A DNA stretch of 64,000 nt, from the NCBI GenBank assembly GCA_002239025.1, contig MPNM01000001.1, positions 321,026-385,025 of the forward strand, read 5' to 3'. This DNA comes from Chloroflexi bacterium bin125 (lineage in GTDB: Bacteria > Chloroflexota > Dehalococcoidia > Bin125). The notes under the pieces are model-generated. The model did no database searches, was not told where the DNA came from, and saw nothing but the letters and a program-made list of their open reading frames with translations. Of this stretch, positions 34,569 to 43,225 are shown piece after piece (the stretch's first letter is position 1; each line of letters begins with the position of its first letter). Position numbers and translations under genes: made by a program.

Positions 34569-36362
34569 ATGAAGCGAGTTGATGCAGTGCAAGCAGTATC
34601 TGGCATAACGATGTTACGGGTGACTGGCCTGCTCATTGCGGCGTTGCTCATGGCGACGCTGGCAGCTTCATGTAGGGACACAATCCCGGAGCGCTCGGAT
34701 GTGCCGGTGACGACGGTGACGCCTGCGGAGACGCTGTTTCGTGACGCGACAGAATCGTCGGGGCTGATGTATGTCCAGCATGTGGCCCGGGAACCGGGCA
34801 ACTGCCTGTTTGACAACGTGTCGAGAGAGACCGAGGCAGAGCAACAAGGCACGCTGTGTGACGCCGAACGGATGACTGGTGGGGCGGCCGCAGGAGACTT
34901 CGACGGTGACGGTGCGATAGACCTCATCGTGACGCGGCTCGACGGACATGACCTGCTCTATCGAAATCGCGGCGACGGCCAGTTTGAGGAGGTCTCGGCA
35001 GAAGTGGGGCTTGGCGACTGGGACCTCGCCTCGAACGGCGCTCTGTGGGGCGACATCGACAACGACGGCGATCTCGACCTGTTCATCACCACGGTTGGCG
35101 ACACGCGTCACTACCTGTTCATCAATCAAGGCGGCGAATTCTCGGAAGAGGCGATCGAACGGGGGACGGCGGTCGAGACGGGCGATCGGCGGATCGGATT
35201 TTCGGCCTCGTTCGGCGATTACGATCGCGACGGATTCCTCGATTTGCACGTGACCGAGTGGCGGCCCTCGCAACTGGTCGGTGAGGCGACCGCAGGTGTG
35301 CGCTTGCTGCGCAATCGGGGCGCGGAAGCCCCGGGATTCTTTGAGGATGTGACTGAGGCGGCGGGTGTCGCGATGGATCAAGTGGTTTCGCAGACGCAAC
35401 AGGACCTGACTGAGGGAACGTTTGCGTTTGGCTCGACGTTTGTCGATCTCGACGGCGACGGCTGGCCGGAGCTGGCAGTGGCTTCGGACTTTGGCACAAG
35501 TCGGCTGTTCTGGAACAACGGTGACGGTACGTTCTCGGACGGCACGCTGGATGCGCGTGTGGGCACTGCTCAGAATGCGATGGGCACCACATTCGGTGAC
35601 TATGACGCCGATGGCGACCTGGACTGGTTCGTGACCTCGGTGTTCTCCTTCCGCAGCGGCAGTCCCGGATCGGGCGAGCAAGGGTTGCGCAACGGGAATC
35701 GGTTGTATCGCAACGATGGTGATCGTCGGTTTACCGATGCGACGGATCGCGCTGGCGTCCGCAACGGCTCCTGGGGCTGGGGTGCGGCGTTCTTTGATGC
35801 CGACAATGACGGTGACCTCGATCTGACCATGACCAACGGCATGGAGATGATGCCCGGCTTCGACGCCGATGCGATGCGCTTCTGGGAGAACGACGGATCG
35901 GGCCGGTTCCGCGGCCGAAGCGCCGATGTCGGACTGAATGACATCGCCGATGGCAAAGGGCTGTTGGTCTTTGACGCTGATAGCGATGGCGACCTGGACG
36001 TGTTTGTGGTCACTAACGCGTCAGTGCCAATCTTCTACAAGAATCAGTCGCGAGGCGCGGGAGGTTGGCTGCGGATTTCGCTTGAGGGGACGACGAGCAA
36101 TCGACAGGGTTATGGCGCAGAGGTCGCGGTCAATGCGTCAGGATTGCCGGAGCAGATCCGGCAGATGGGCGTCTCAAGCCACTTCCTGGGTCAGAGTGAA
36201 GATGCGCTTCACTTCGGCCTGGCCGATGCTGTAGCGGCCGATGTGATTATCCGCTGGCCGGCCAGTGGACTGGTCACCACGCTGAACGGCGTGGCTGCCA
36301 ACAGCTGGATTCACGTGACCGAGGGCGAGCCGGGCTACGAAGAGATCATGCCTCGGCGTTGA
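34569..36362 (+). CDS. CRTAC1/UnbV-like lipoprotein with FG-GAP (VCBS) repeats
   Basis: 597 residues. The signal peptide LLIAALLMATLAASC ends in a lipobox-like LAASC, so it is probably surface-anchored. At least seven repeats carry the Ca-binding loop D-x-D-x-D-G-x-x-D (GDFDGDGAIDL, GDIDNDGDLDL, GDYDRDGFLDL, VDLDGDGWPEL, GDYDADGDLDW, FDADNDGDLDL, FDADSDGDLDV), giving a beta-propeller. The C-terminal 100 residues are an ASPIC/UnbV domain with FGLADAVAADVIIRWPASG. These proteins are thought to bind ligands or matrix; no enzyme activity is known. The 3' end overlaps the convergent LLM gene by 17 bases. Confidence 0.9.
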   Translation: MKRVDAVQAVSGITMLRVTGLLIAALLMATLAASCRDTIPERSDVPVTTVTPAETLFRDATESSGLMYVQHVAREPGNCLFDNVSRETEAEQQGTLCDAERMTGGAAAGDFDGDGAIDLIVTRLDGHDLLYRNRGDGQFEEVSAEVGLGDWDLASNGALWGDIDNDGDLDLFITTVGDTRHYLFINQGGEFSEEAIERGTAVETGDRRIGFSASFGDYDRDGFLDLHVTEWRPSQLVGEATAGVRLLRNRGAEAPGFFEDVTEAAGVAMDQVVSQTQQDLTEGTFAFGSTFVDLDGDGWPELAVASDFGTSRLFWNNGDGTFSDGTLDARVGTAQNAMGTTFGDYDADGDLDWFVTSVFSFRSGSPGSGEQGLRNGNRLYRNDGDRRFTDATDRAGVRNGSWGWGAAFFDADNDGDLDLTMTNGMEMMPGFDADAMRFWENDGSGRFRGRSADVGLNDIADGKGLLVFDADSDGDLDVFVVTNASVPIFYKNQSRGAGGWLRISLEGTTSNRQGYGAEVAVNASGLPEQIRQMGVSSHFLGQSEDALHFGLADAVAADVIIRWPASGLVTTLNGVAANSWIHVTEGEPGYEEIMPRR

Positions 36363-37407
36363 CCTCGTTGACCAGGTGCATGAGCCGCTCCAGGTTGGCG
36401 ATCCGGTCGCGAACCGTTTCACCCTCGACGCCGGCTCGGAACGTGTTGACCCCGGCGTCTCGGTAGACGCGCAGCCGGTCGGCGACCTCGGCGTCGTTGC
36501 CGATCGCGTTGATCTTGAAGGCCAGTTCGACCGGGACACGCTCTCGGGCAAGGTCTCGTTCTCCGGAGATCCAGAGTCGCTGGACTTCCTTGGCAGCGTC
36601 GGCCCAGCCCTGGCGACAGAAGGCGTCGTTGTAGAAGTTGGTCTTGGCCGAGCCCATCGCACCCAGGGTGAAGGCGATGCCGCGTGCGTGACGCGCTGCG
36701 TCTTTTTCGGGGTCGTCGCTGAAGACGACGCCTCCGCCGGCTTCGAGGTCGATCTCGTCCATGCTGCGTCCGGCGCGTTCCGCGCCGATGCGGATGTCGT
36801 CGAAGAAGACGTCGGCGGTTTCGGGGACGAAGGAAGAGGCGAGCCAGCCGTCGCCGAATTCGCCGCACATCTGCAGGCTGCGACGGCCCAGAGAGGCCAT
36901 GTAGATCGGCGGTGGCTCAACGGGCGGTGAGCCGGAGCGGATCGCCTTGCCTTCGCCGTCGGGCAAGGGCAGTGTGTAGTGGCGTCCGTTGTAGACGACA
37001 CGCTCGCCGTTGCAGACCATGCGCACGATCTCGGCAGTTTCCTTGAGTCGAGAAACGGCGCCGGCGAAGGGTACGCCGTGCCAGCCCTCGACGACCTGCG
37101 GACCTGAGGTGCCCAGACCGAGCATGAAGCGTCCGCCGGACATCGACTGCAGGCTCATCGCGGTCATGCCGACCAGCGCGGGCGTGCGTGTTCCGCCCTG
37201 GATGATGCCGGTGCCGAGCTTGATTGTTTCGGTCTTGCCGGCGAGGTAGGCGAGCGGCGTGATGCCGTCGTAGCCCCATGCCTCTGCCGACCAGATCGAA
37301 TAGACACCCAGTTTCTCCGCCTCCTGTGCGTAGAGCGCGGCAGAGTCCCAGTCGTCGATGTGGTCTCGGTGGAGACCGATTGCGACCCGCATTGGTTGTC
37401 GTGTCAT
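36346..37407 (-). CDS. LLM-class (probably F420-dependent) oxidoreductase
   Basis: 353 residues, a luciferase-like TIM barrel. VYSIWSAEAWGYDGITPLAYLAGKTE, IKLGTGIIQGGTRTPA, MSGGRFMLGLGTSGPQVVEGWHG mark strands 2-4 as in F420-dependent methylene-H4MPT reductase-like proteins (each cited segment lies within residues 33-110). The substrate is unknown. Given npdG and cofE nearby, F420 is a more likely cofactor than FMN, but that is inference. The start overlaps the upstream DinB-like stop in ATGA, so the pair is co-translated. Confidence 0.88.
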   Translation of the reverse strand: MTRQPMRVAIGLHRDHIDDWDSAALYAQEAEKLGVYSIWSAEAWGYDGITPLAYLAGKTETIKLGTGIIQGGTRTPALVGMTAMSLQSMSGGRFMLGLGTSGPQVVEGWHGVPFAGAVSRLKETAEIVRMVCNGERVVYNGRHYTLPLPDGEGKAIRSGSPPVEPPPIYMASLGRRSLQMCGEFGDGWLASSFVPETADVFFDDIRIGAERAGRSMDEIDLEAGGGVVFSDDPEKDAARHARGIAFTLGAMGSAKTNFYNDAFCRQGWADAAKEVQRLWISGERDLARERVPVELAFKINAIGNDAEVADRLRVYRDAGVNTFRAGVEGETVRDRIANLERLMHLVNEVNAEA

Positions 37408-37952
37408 GCGGGGTAGCCCTCGGTCTCTTTGATCGCGTTGACCTGGTTGGCGTGATCGATGTCGTGTACGCGCTGGAAGATGAACCAGCCGCGACCGTGC
37501 AGCTCGCCGAAGAATCCGTGCGGTGACGTGGGCTCAAAGGCAGGCGGCTCAGGCAGTCCATCGATCACGTTGGCGAAGATCCTGGAATCATCGAGCAACG
37601 CAGTGACAATGTCGGGGAATGGCATATCGGCTTCGCGCTGGGCTGGGTCAACAGCGCCGATTCCCTGTGGCGAGGCAGTTGGCTCGCGGCCATTGGCGAG
37701 ATCGGTGACCAGGTTGGCGACACGTCGCGAGCCGTCGAGCACGTGCTGGGCGACCTCTTCGATGCTCCAGTCGTCCGCTGCGGGTTTCCAGGCGGCTTGC
37801 TCGGGGGTGACGCGGTTGAGCGTGTTGAGGAACTCGACGCGCCCAGAGACAACGCGCGGCCATAGCTCGAGCCAGGTGTACTTCTCGGCCTGGGAGAGCA
37901 TGTAGCCGGAGACGCGCTGGCGTTCCTCGTCGGCGATTGGTCGTTGGGGCAT
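37404..37952 (-). CDS. DinB-like (DfsB/thiol-transferase fold) protein
   Basis: 182 residues forming a four-helix bundle of the DinB superfamily. Metal-ligand histidines are seen in WSIEEVAQHVLDGSRR (about 66-81) and FQRVHDIDHANQVNA near the C-terminus. Relatives are divalent-metal hydrolases or mycothiol/bacillithiol-dependent transferases. An AGAAAGAG Shine-Dalgarno precedes ATG 37952. Its stop overlaps the LLM oxidoreductase start. Confidence 0.85.
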   Translation of the reverse strand: MPQRPIADEERQRVSGYMLSQAEKYTWLELWPRVVSGRVEFLNTLNRVTPEQAAWKPAADDWSIEEVAQHVLDGSRRVANLVTDLANGREPTASPQGIGAVDPAQREADMPFPDIVTALLDDSRIFANVIDGLPEPPAFEPTSPHGFFGELHGRGWFIFQRVHDIDHANQVNAIKETEGYPA

Positions 37953-37981
37953 AGTTGCGGTCTCTTTCTGGGTGCGGGACC

Positions 37982-38061
37982 CCCCTCTGCCTTCGGCATC
38001 TCCCCCCAGAGGGGGGAGAAAAGGAGAGTGGCAGCATCTCCACCCGCAAAGGGTGGAGATG
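37982..38061. repeat. Two adjacent GC-rich palindromes
   Basis: The first hairpin pairs CTCCCCCC with GGGGGGAG; the second (38035-38061) is a perfect 11-bp stem CATCTCCACCC with GGGTGGAGATG around GCAAA. They lie between the enoyl-CoA hydratase stop and the DinB-like start and may terminate the former. Similar in style to the repeats at 29026 and 33062. Confidence 0.6.
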
Positions 38062-38075
38062 GGGAGCGTGCTGGG

Positions 38076-38897
38076 CTAGCGGCCCTGGAAGTCTGGGTCT
38101 CTTTTTTCCATGAAGGAGCGAACGCCTTCTTTGAAGTCGTCGGAGCGGAAGAGGGGCAGAAGCTGGAGGTAGATGTGGTCGACGGCGGCCTCGAAGGGTT
38201 CGTCCATACCGAGGCGCATCATGCGTTTGGTGGCCTGAACGGAGAGTGGGGCATTGGCGGCGATCTCTTCGGCCAGCTCCATGGTGCGGGTCATGAGATC
38301 GTCGTGATCGACGACCTCGTTGACCAGCCCGATGTCGAGCGATTCCTGTGCGTCGAGCACGCGGCCGCGGAAGGCGACCTCGGCGGCTCTTGCCCAACCG
38401 AGCAGTCGCGGCAGAATCCAGGTGCCACCAGACTCGGGCAGGACGCCTCGACGGGCGAAGACGGCGCCCATCTTGGCACGGTCGGAGGCGATGCGAATGT
38501 CGGCCAGCAGGGCCATGTCCATGCCGTAGCCGGCCGCTGCGCCGTTGAGCGCGCAGATGACGGGCTTGTCCATCTTCTGCAGCACGACCGGTGGGGCGTC
38601 GCGCAGGTCGAAGAGCGAGTAGCCGGGCGCGCCAATGTTGCTGTCGCCGTCACCCTGAAGGCGCTGCTGCTGGTCGACGAGGTCGAGTCCTGAGCAGAAG
38701 CCGCGGCCGGAACCGGTCAGGACGATGACGCGAATGTGTGGCTCGCGCTGGCAGGCGATGAGTTGAGCGGAGAGCGCCTCGAGCATCTCGTTGGTGATCG
38801 CGTTGAGTCGTTCCGGTCGGTTGAGCGTGATGATCGCGACATGTCCGCGCTCCTCATAGAGCAGCGTTTCGGTCGCAGGAGCGGTCAAGGTGGTCAT
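38076..38897 (-). CDS. Enoyl-CoA hydratase/isomerase family protein
   Basis: 273 residues, crotonase fold. VAIITLNRPERLNAITNEML, SGRGFCSGLDL (oxyanion hole), ALNGAAAGYGMDMALLADIR, and RRGVLPESGGTWILPRLLG with the Glu acid/base at about residue 160. The first catalytic Glu of classic hydratases (G-x-x-x-G-G-G-x-E-L-A) is replaced in AAAGYGMDMAL by Asp-Met, so the reaction may be isomerase or hydrolase rather than hydration. AGGAG precedes the ATG, and a promoter with TACACT lies upstream. Confidence 0.88.
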   Translation of the reverse strand: MTTLTAPATETLLYEERGHVAIITLNRPERLNAITNEMLEALSAQLIACQREPHIRVIVLTGSGRGFCSGLDLVDQQQRLQGDGDSNIGAPGYSLFDLRDAPPVVLQKMDKPVICALNGAAAGYGMDMALLADIRIASDRAKMGAVFARRGVLPESGGTWILPRLLGWARAAEVAFRGRVLDAQESLDIGLVNEVVDHDDLMTRTMELAEEIAANAPLSVQATKRMMRLGMDEPFEAAVDHIYLQLLPLFRSDDFKEGVRSFMEKRDPDFQGR

Positions 38898-38927
38898 TTG
38901 GACTCCTGGGTTGTTGACGTTTCAATG

Positions 38928-38955
38928 AGTGTATAGGTGGCTCTGAGCGTGTCAT
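38928..38955 (-). promoter_or_regulatory. Candidate promoter for the enoyl-CoA hydratase gene
   Basis: On the minus strand ATGACA, 16 bases, TACACT, ending 30 bases before the ATG at 38897, leaving room for the AGGAG ribosome site. Confidence 0.5.
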
Positions 38956-38993
38956 GGCGACCGAGAGCGGGTGCCTTGACATTCGAGTCGGCT

Positions 38994-39184
38994 GAGGGAC
39001 GGCTGACGGGTGATGTCGTTGATGGCCTTGGGAGGTTCGTGATTCCTGCCTGCGCAGGAATCACGGAGGGGGAGTGCAGGTTTCGGGAAGGGGGATCGCG
39101 TGGCGACGGTTGGGGGACGACTGGCCGGTGTTGTCGTTGATGGGGATGGGTGGTTCGTGATTCCTGCCTACGCAGGAATGACGG
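38994..39184. repeat. Direct duplication of a hairpin-bearing unit (118-bp period)
   Basis: Two similar units start at about 38994 and 39112. Each has GGGACG-CTG, then TCGTTGATGG, then GGTTCGTGATTCCTGCCT. The hairpins are ATTCCTGC/GCAGGAAT, with loops CTGC (39042-39061) and CTAC (39160-39179), exactly 118 bases apart. The gene-free stretch 38898-39245 contains this, the tandem triplet below and the enoyl-CoA hydratase promoter; no gene is seen in it. Confidence 0.75.
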
Positions 39185-39236
39185 AAGGGGGCGCAGGAGT
39201 GATAGAAGGGGGCGCAGGGGTGACGGAGGGGAGTGT
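39175..39236. repeat. Three degenerate 21-bp tandem repeats
   Basis: GGAATGACGGAAGGGGGCGC, then GGAGTGATAGAAGGGGGCGC, then a shorter GGGGTGACGGAGGGG copy, at 39175, 39196 and 39217. They end nine bases before the clpC stop region. Confidence 0.7.
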
Positions 39237-39245
39237 GAACTGACC

Positions 39246-41690
39246 CTATGTGGTTGTAGAGAGCTCGGGAGTTTTGTTGTTCGCCGCCGTCTTAGCCTCG
39301 AAGGTGTAGTCGCCCTGGGAGTGGTCGACGACGATGGTTGCGCCTTCCGGGAAATCGCCGGCGATCAGGAGTTTGCTGAGCGGGTTTTCGATTCTTCTCT
39401 GGAAAACTCTGCGCAGCGGGCGAGCCCCGAAGGCTGGGTCGTAGCCGTCTCTGGCGAGTTGTCGGCGTGCTGATGCTGTGAGTTCGATGTCTCGGCCGCT
39501 ATCGGCGAGGCGGCTTCGTTCCTCGTGGGTGATCAGGTCAACGATCTCGAGCAGCTCTTCCTCACTGAGCGGGTCGAAGACGACGATTTCGTCGACACGG
39601 TTGAGAAACTCGGGGCGGAAGAAGTCCCGCAGGGCGCGTTCGGAGTCACGTGCTCGCTCGTCATGGGAGCCGGCGAAGCCAAGATTGTTGGTTGGCCGTG
39701 AGCTGGTGCCAAGGTTGCTGGTCATGATCACGACCGTATTGCGGAAGTCGACAGTGCGTCCCTGACCGTCGGTGATCCGGCCGTCATCGAGCACCTGGAG
39801 CAGCAGGTTGAAGACGTCGGGGTGGGCCTTCTCGATCTCGTCCAGCAGGACGACGCGGAACGGTCTCCGGCGGATGAGTTCGGTCAGGCCGCCGCCGTCG
39901 TCGTAGCCGACGTAGCCGGGAGGCGCGCCGACGATTCGGCTGACGGTGTGACGCTCATGGTACTCGGACATATCAAGCCGGACGAGGGCGTCCTCGGAGT
40001 CAAAGAGGTACTCGGCCAGAGCCTTTGCCAGTTCAGTCTTGCCGACGCCAGTGGGTCCGACGAAGATGAACGAGCCGATCGGCCGGGTGGGATCCTTGAG
40101 TCCAGCTCGGGCTCGTCGGATGGCGTCGGAGACGACGGTGACGGCGTCGGACTGGCCGATCACGCGGTCGTGCAGTTCTTCTTCGATTCTGAGCAGCCGC
40201 GCTTCGTCGTCGGCGAGCATTCGGCTGACGGGAATGCCGGTCATATCGCCGACGAGTTCAGCGATGTCGCGTTCGTAGACGGTGTCTTGCTCGGCATGCT
40301 CCGCGTTCCAGTGGTCGCGGCTGGCCTGGACCTCGTCCTGGATGGCGAGCAGTTCCTGTTTGATTCGGGCGGCGGTCTCGTAATCCTCGCGCTGGGCGGC
40401 GGCCTCCTGCTCCTGCTTGAGTTCGTCGACTCGGCGGCGCAGCTCGACCACGCGCGCCGGCGGCGACTGGTTATCGATCACGAGTCGTGAGGCGGCCTCG
40501 TCGATCAGGTCGATGGCCTTGTCGGGTAGGTGTCGTTCGGTCAGGTAGCGCTGGGAGAGCCGCACAGCGGCTTCGATCGCCTCCTCGCTGATGGAGACTC
40601 CATGGTGCGACTCGTAGCGCGGCTTGAGCGCGGAGAGGATTGCGATTGCATCCTCGGTTGACGGTTCCTCGAGGTAGACGGGCGCGAAGCGTCGTTCGAG
40701 CGCGGAGTCTTTCTCGATGTGGCGACGGTACTCGTCGAGCGTGGTCGCTCCAACGACGTGTAGCTCGCCTCGGGCAAGGGGTGGTTTGAGCATGTTGGCG
40801 GCGTCGATTGCGCCCTCGGCTGCGCCGGCGCCGACGACAGTGTGCAGCTCGTCGATGAAGAGGATGACTTCGCCTTCGGATTCGCGCACTTCATCGATGA
40901 CGGACTTCAGGCGTTCCTCGAATTCTCCGCGGAACTTGGCTCCCGCGAGCAGGACGCCCATGTCGAGGGACATCAGTCGCTTGCCGCTCAGATTCTCCGG
41001 CACGTCGTCGGCGGACATGCGCTGGGCGAGGGCCTCGGCGATGGCGGTCTTGCCGACGCCAGCCTCACCGATGATGACCGGGTTGTTCTTGGTCCGTCGG
41101 TTGAGGATTTGCAGGACACGGCGGATTTCGGTGTCGCGTCCGGTCACAGGATCGAGTTTGCCCTCGGCAGCGAGCCGAGTGACATCGGTTGCGTAGCGGT
41201 TGAGGGCGTCGTAGTGGGACTCGGCGTCGGGTTGATCAACTCGGCGAGAGCCGCGGATCTGCTGGAGGGCCTTGTAGAGGCGCTCTGCGGTGATGCCGTG
41301 GGAGCGGATGATCTGCGTGGCGGGGCCGCCCGAGTCACCGGTCAATGCGATCAGGATGTGTTCCACACCGACGTATTCGTCGTTGAGTCGTTCGGCTTCG
41401 ACGTTGGCTCGCTCGAGCAGCTGAACGACGCGCGGCGTGACGGTGAGCTGGACCACGTCGTAGCTGAGTCTCGGCGCGGCGTCTATTACTGTGTCGGCGT
41501 CGGCGCGGAGCCGGGCGCGGTCAACATTGAGCGCGTTGAGCAGGTCGTGGGCGAGTCCGTCCTCGACGCGGGCGATGCTGGCGAGCAGGTGCTCAACGTC
41601 CCATTGGGCGTGCCGCTTTTCGCGCACGAGGTTCTGGGAGGCTTCGAGCAGTTGCTGTGCCTGGTTGGTGAATCGGTCTCGTCGCATCAT
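39246..41690 (-). CDS. clpC: ClpC-type AAA+ unfoldase (Clp/Hsp100)
   Basis: 814 residues. Clp_N repeats (5-145), Walker A GEAGVGKT (208-215), [12 protein letters not shown], second Walker A GPTGVGKT (545-552), and [13 protein letters not shown]. The linker between the AAA modules (about 408-480) is short and has a UVR-like [15 protein letters not shown], not the 120-residue coiled coil of ClpB. After the second TSNLG is an LGF tripeptide (670-672), the ClpP-docking loop. So it should feed substrates to ClpP rather than act as a disaggregase, although clpB is the usual third gene of hspR operons. The start overlaps the hspR stop (ATGATGA). Confidence 0.88.
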   Translation of the reverse strand: MMRRDRFTNQAQQLLEASQNLVREKRHAQWDVEHLLASIARVEDGLAHDLLNALNVDRARLRADADTVIDAAPRLSYDVVQLTVTPRVVQLLERANVEAERLNDEYVGVEHILIALTGDSGGPATQIIRSHGITAERLYKALQQIRGSRRVDQPDAESHYDALNRYATDVTRLAAEGKLDPVTGRDTEIRRVLQILNRRTKNNPVIIGEAGVGKTAIAEALAQRMSADDVPENLSGKRLMSLDMGVLLAGAKFRGEFEERLKSVIDEVRESEGEVILFIDELHTVVGAGAAEGAIDAANMLKPPLARGELHVVGATTLDEYRRHIEKDSALERRFAPVYLEEPSTEDAIAILSALKPRYESHHGVSISEEAIEAAVRLSQRYLTERHLPDKAIDLIDEAASRLVIDNQSPPARVVELRRRVDELKQEQEAAAQREDYETAARIKQELLAIQDEVQASRDHWNAEHAEQDTVYERDIAELVGDMTGIPVSRMLADDEARLLRIEEELHDRVIGQSDAVTVVSDAIRRARAGLKDPTRPIGSFIFVGPTGVGKTELAKALAEYLFDSEDALVRLDMSEYHERHTVSRIVGAPPGYVGYDDGGGLTELIRRRPFRVVLLDEIEKAHPDVFNLLLQVLDDGRITDGQGRTVDFRNTVVIMTSNLGTSSRPTNNLGFAGSHDERARDSERALRDFFRPEFLNRVDEIVVFDPLSEEELLEIVDLITHEERSRLADSGRDIELTASARRQLARDGYDPAFGARPLRRVFQRRIENPLSKLLIAGDFPEGATIVVDHSQGDYTFEAKTAANNKTPELSTTT

Positions 41691-42043
41691 CGTCTTCGCT
41701 CCGTTCCCTGATGTCGCTCACGTTCGAAGGGCACAGCCGGGAGTTGCTGGTCGCGGTGACGTTGCAGCTCCCGCCTGAGTTGTCGGTTTTCGGTCTGCAG
41801 TTCGTCGATCTGTTGTCGCAGTCGCAGGATGATGTCGGCGCCGGCGAGGTTGACGCCGAGTTCGTCGATCAAACGGCGAATCATCAGCAGCCGCTCGATG
41901 TCGGCCTGGCTGTAGAGGCGTTGGCGGCCCGACGTGCGTGCGGGAATGAGCAGGCCTTCCCGCTCGTAGGTACGCAGCGTTTGCTGGTGCACACCGACCA
42001 ATTGAGCGGCAATGCGAATCGTGTAAACGGGTTGGTCGGTCAC
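41687..42043 (-). CDS. hspR: HspR, MerR-family heat-shock repressor
   Basis: 118 residues. The MerR helix-turn-helix is YTIRIAAQLVGVHQQTLRTYEREGLL (7-32, seen in parts: IAAQLVGVHQQTLR and YEREGLL), followed by SGRQRLYSQADIERL and the IRRLIDELGVNLAGADIIL stretch typical of HspR, then a coiled coil RQQIDELQTENRQLRREL. HspR represses its own operon with DnaK or DnaJ as co-factor in known systems. It is placed between dnaJ and clpC with 4-base overlaps at both ends. Confidence 0.92.
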   Translation of the reverse strand: MTDQPVYTIRIAAQLVGVHQQTLRTYEREGLLIPARTSGRQRLYSQADIERLLMIRRLIDELGVNLAGADIILRLRQQIDELQTENRQLRRELQRHRDQQLPAVPFERERHQGTERRR

Positions 42044-43053
42044 GAGGGTTCGCCTTCCTCGTTGGGCTCGACGTTGTCATCGAGGTCGCGGAGTTGTTTG
42101 AAGAGGTCGATCTGTTCGGGCGTGAGTTGCTTTGGCAGTTGCAGCGAGACTTCCGCGAGGATGTCGCCGCGACCTTCACGCTTGAAGCGCGGCATGCCTT
42201 GTCCGCCGAGCCGGAAGACGCGGCCGTTCTGTGTCCCGGGCGGAATTCTCAGTGCCAGTCCGCCGCTACCGCTGAGCGAACGGACGACGGCTTCGCCCCC
42301 CAGCACGGCAGTCGTGACCGGAACGTCGACGAAGACGTGGACGTCGTCGCCTCGGCGTTCGAAGACCGGGTCGTCGTCGACGCTGATTGCCAGGTAGAGG
42401 TCACCAGACTGACCTTGCGGGCCGTACGGAGAGTCTTCGCCTTTGCCGGAGATCTTGATCCGCGAGCCGGAGTCGACGCCCGGTGGGATGGTGACTTCAA
42501 TGCGTGATCCGCCGCCGCGCTGCACGGTTCTCGTGGTGCCTCGGAAGGCTTCGCGCAGGGAGACGGTGAGGTTGTGCTCGATGTCTCGGCCTCGCGTGGG
42601 CGCCTGCGGGGTTCTCGCGCCACCCTGGCCGCCGAACAGGTTTCCGAGGAGATCGCCAATGTCGCCGGCGTCACCGAACTGTTCGCCGAAGTCGAATTGG
42701 ATGTTTCCTCGTTGACCGCCAACACGCTGGCCACCAAGAGGCTGGCTGCCGCCGAATCCGCCAAAGCCGCTAAACCCGCCTGGTCCGCCTGGTCCACCGC
42801 GCTGCCGCTGCATTTCTTCGAGCTGCTCCGCGTGCTCCCACTGATCGCCCCACTTGTTGTATGCGTCGCGCTTCTTCGCGTCGGAGAGGACGTCGTGTGC
42901 GGCGTTGACTTCTTTGAAGCGCGCCTCCGCGTTGGGATCACCGCTGTTGACATCGGGGTGGTACTGGCGGGCAAGCTTGCGGTAAGCGGAAGTGATGTCG
43001 CGTTCGGAGGCGTCGTGAGACACGCCGAGGATCTGGTAGAAGTCGCCGGGCAT
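42040..43053 (-). CDS. dnaJ: DnaJ-type co-chaperone without zinc fingers (CbpA-like)
   Basis: 337 residues. The J domain is residues 3-70 with HPD at 32-34, then a Gly/Phe-rich region (85-145), and two DnaJ C-terminal beta domains (RDIEHNLTVSLREAFRG onward, IPPGVDSGSRI). The four CxxCxGxG zinc repeats of classic DnaJ are absent, giving CbpA/DnaJ2 architecture. AAGGA lies before ATG 43053. First gene of the dnaJ-hspR-clpC operon, divergent from hsp20; no dnaK or grpE is in the window. Confidence 0.92.
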   Translation of the reverse strand: MPGDFYQILGVSHDASERDITSAYRKLARQYHPDVNSGDPNAEARFKEVNAAHDVLSDAKKRDAYNKWGDQWEHAEQLEEMQRQRGGPGGPGGFSGFGGFGGSQPLGGQRVGGQRGNIQFDFGEQFGDAGDIGDLLGNLFGGQGGARTPQAPTRGRDIEHNLTVSLREAFRGTTRTVQRGGGSRIEVTIPPGVDSGSRIKISGKGEDSPYGPQGQSGDLYLAISVDDDPVFERRGDDVHVFVDVPVTTAVLGGEAVVRSLSGSGGLALRIPPGTQNGRVFRLGGQGMPRFKREGRGDILAEVSLQLPKQLTPEQIDLFKQLRDLDDNVEPNEEGEPS

Positions 43054-43068
43054 CGCGGAATCCTTTCT

Positions 43069-43093
43069 TGATAGTTAGACTATCAGATATAGT
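43069..43093. promoter_or_regulatory. Overlapping palindromes in the dnaJ/hsp20 divergent control region
   Basis: TGATAGT and ACTATCA (43069-43085) flank a 3-base spacer; the second half then pairs again with ATAGT at 43089-43093 across CAGAT. This gives three alternating half-sites of the ATAGT type at 43071, 43079 and 43089. It sits just before the dnaJ ribosome site. No match to the known HspR box (CTTGAGT, seven bases, ACTCAAG) is present, so this is a candidate operator for HspR of this lineage. Confidence 0.5.
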
Positions 43094-43225
43094 GTCAGGA
43101 AGTGAGTTATGTGTCCCATAGAACAATTCAGGCATTTGAAATGCTGAGTGGATCTATATAAGGTTTCATCAGTGGTCCGGATCAAGAGTGATTTGATTCG
43201 GCAAAAGCAGCTCAGAAAGGGACGA

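Noticed and set aside
39175-39236. CRISPR-like array
   Set aside because: Units are 21 bases, degenerate and without spacers, and no cas gene is present.
40842-41711. 289-codon open frame antisense to clpC
   Set aside because: A shadow in a GC-rich gene; composition is not protein-like and clpC is unambiguous.
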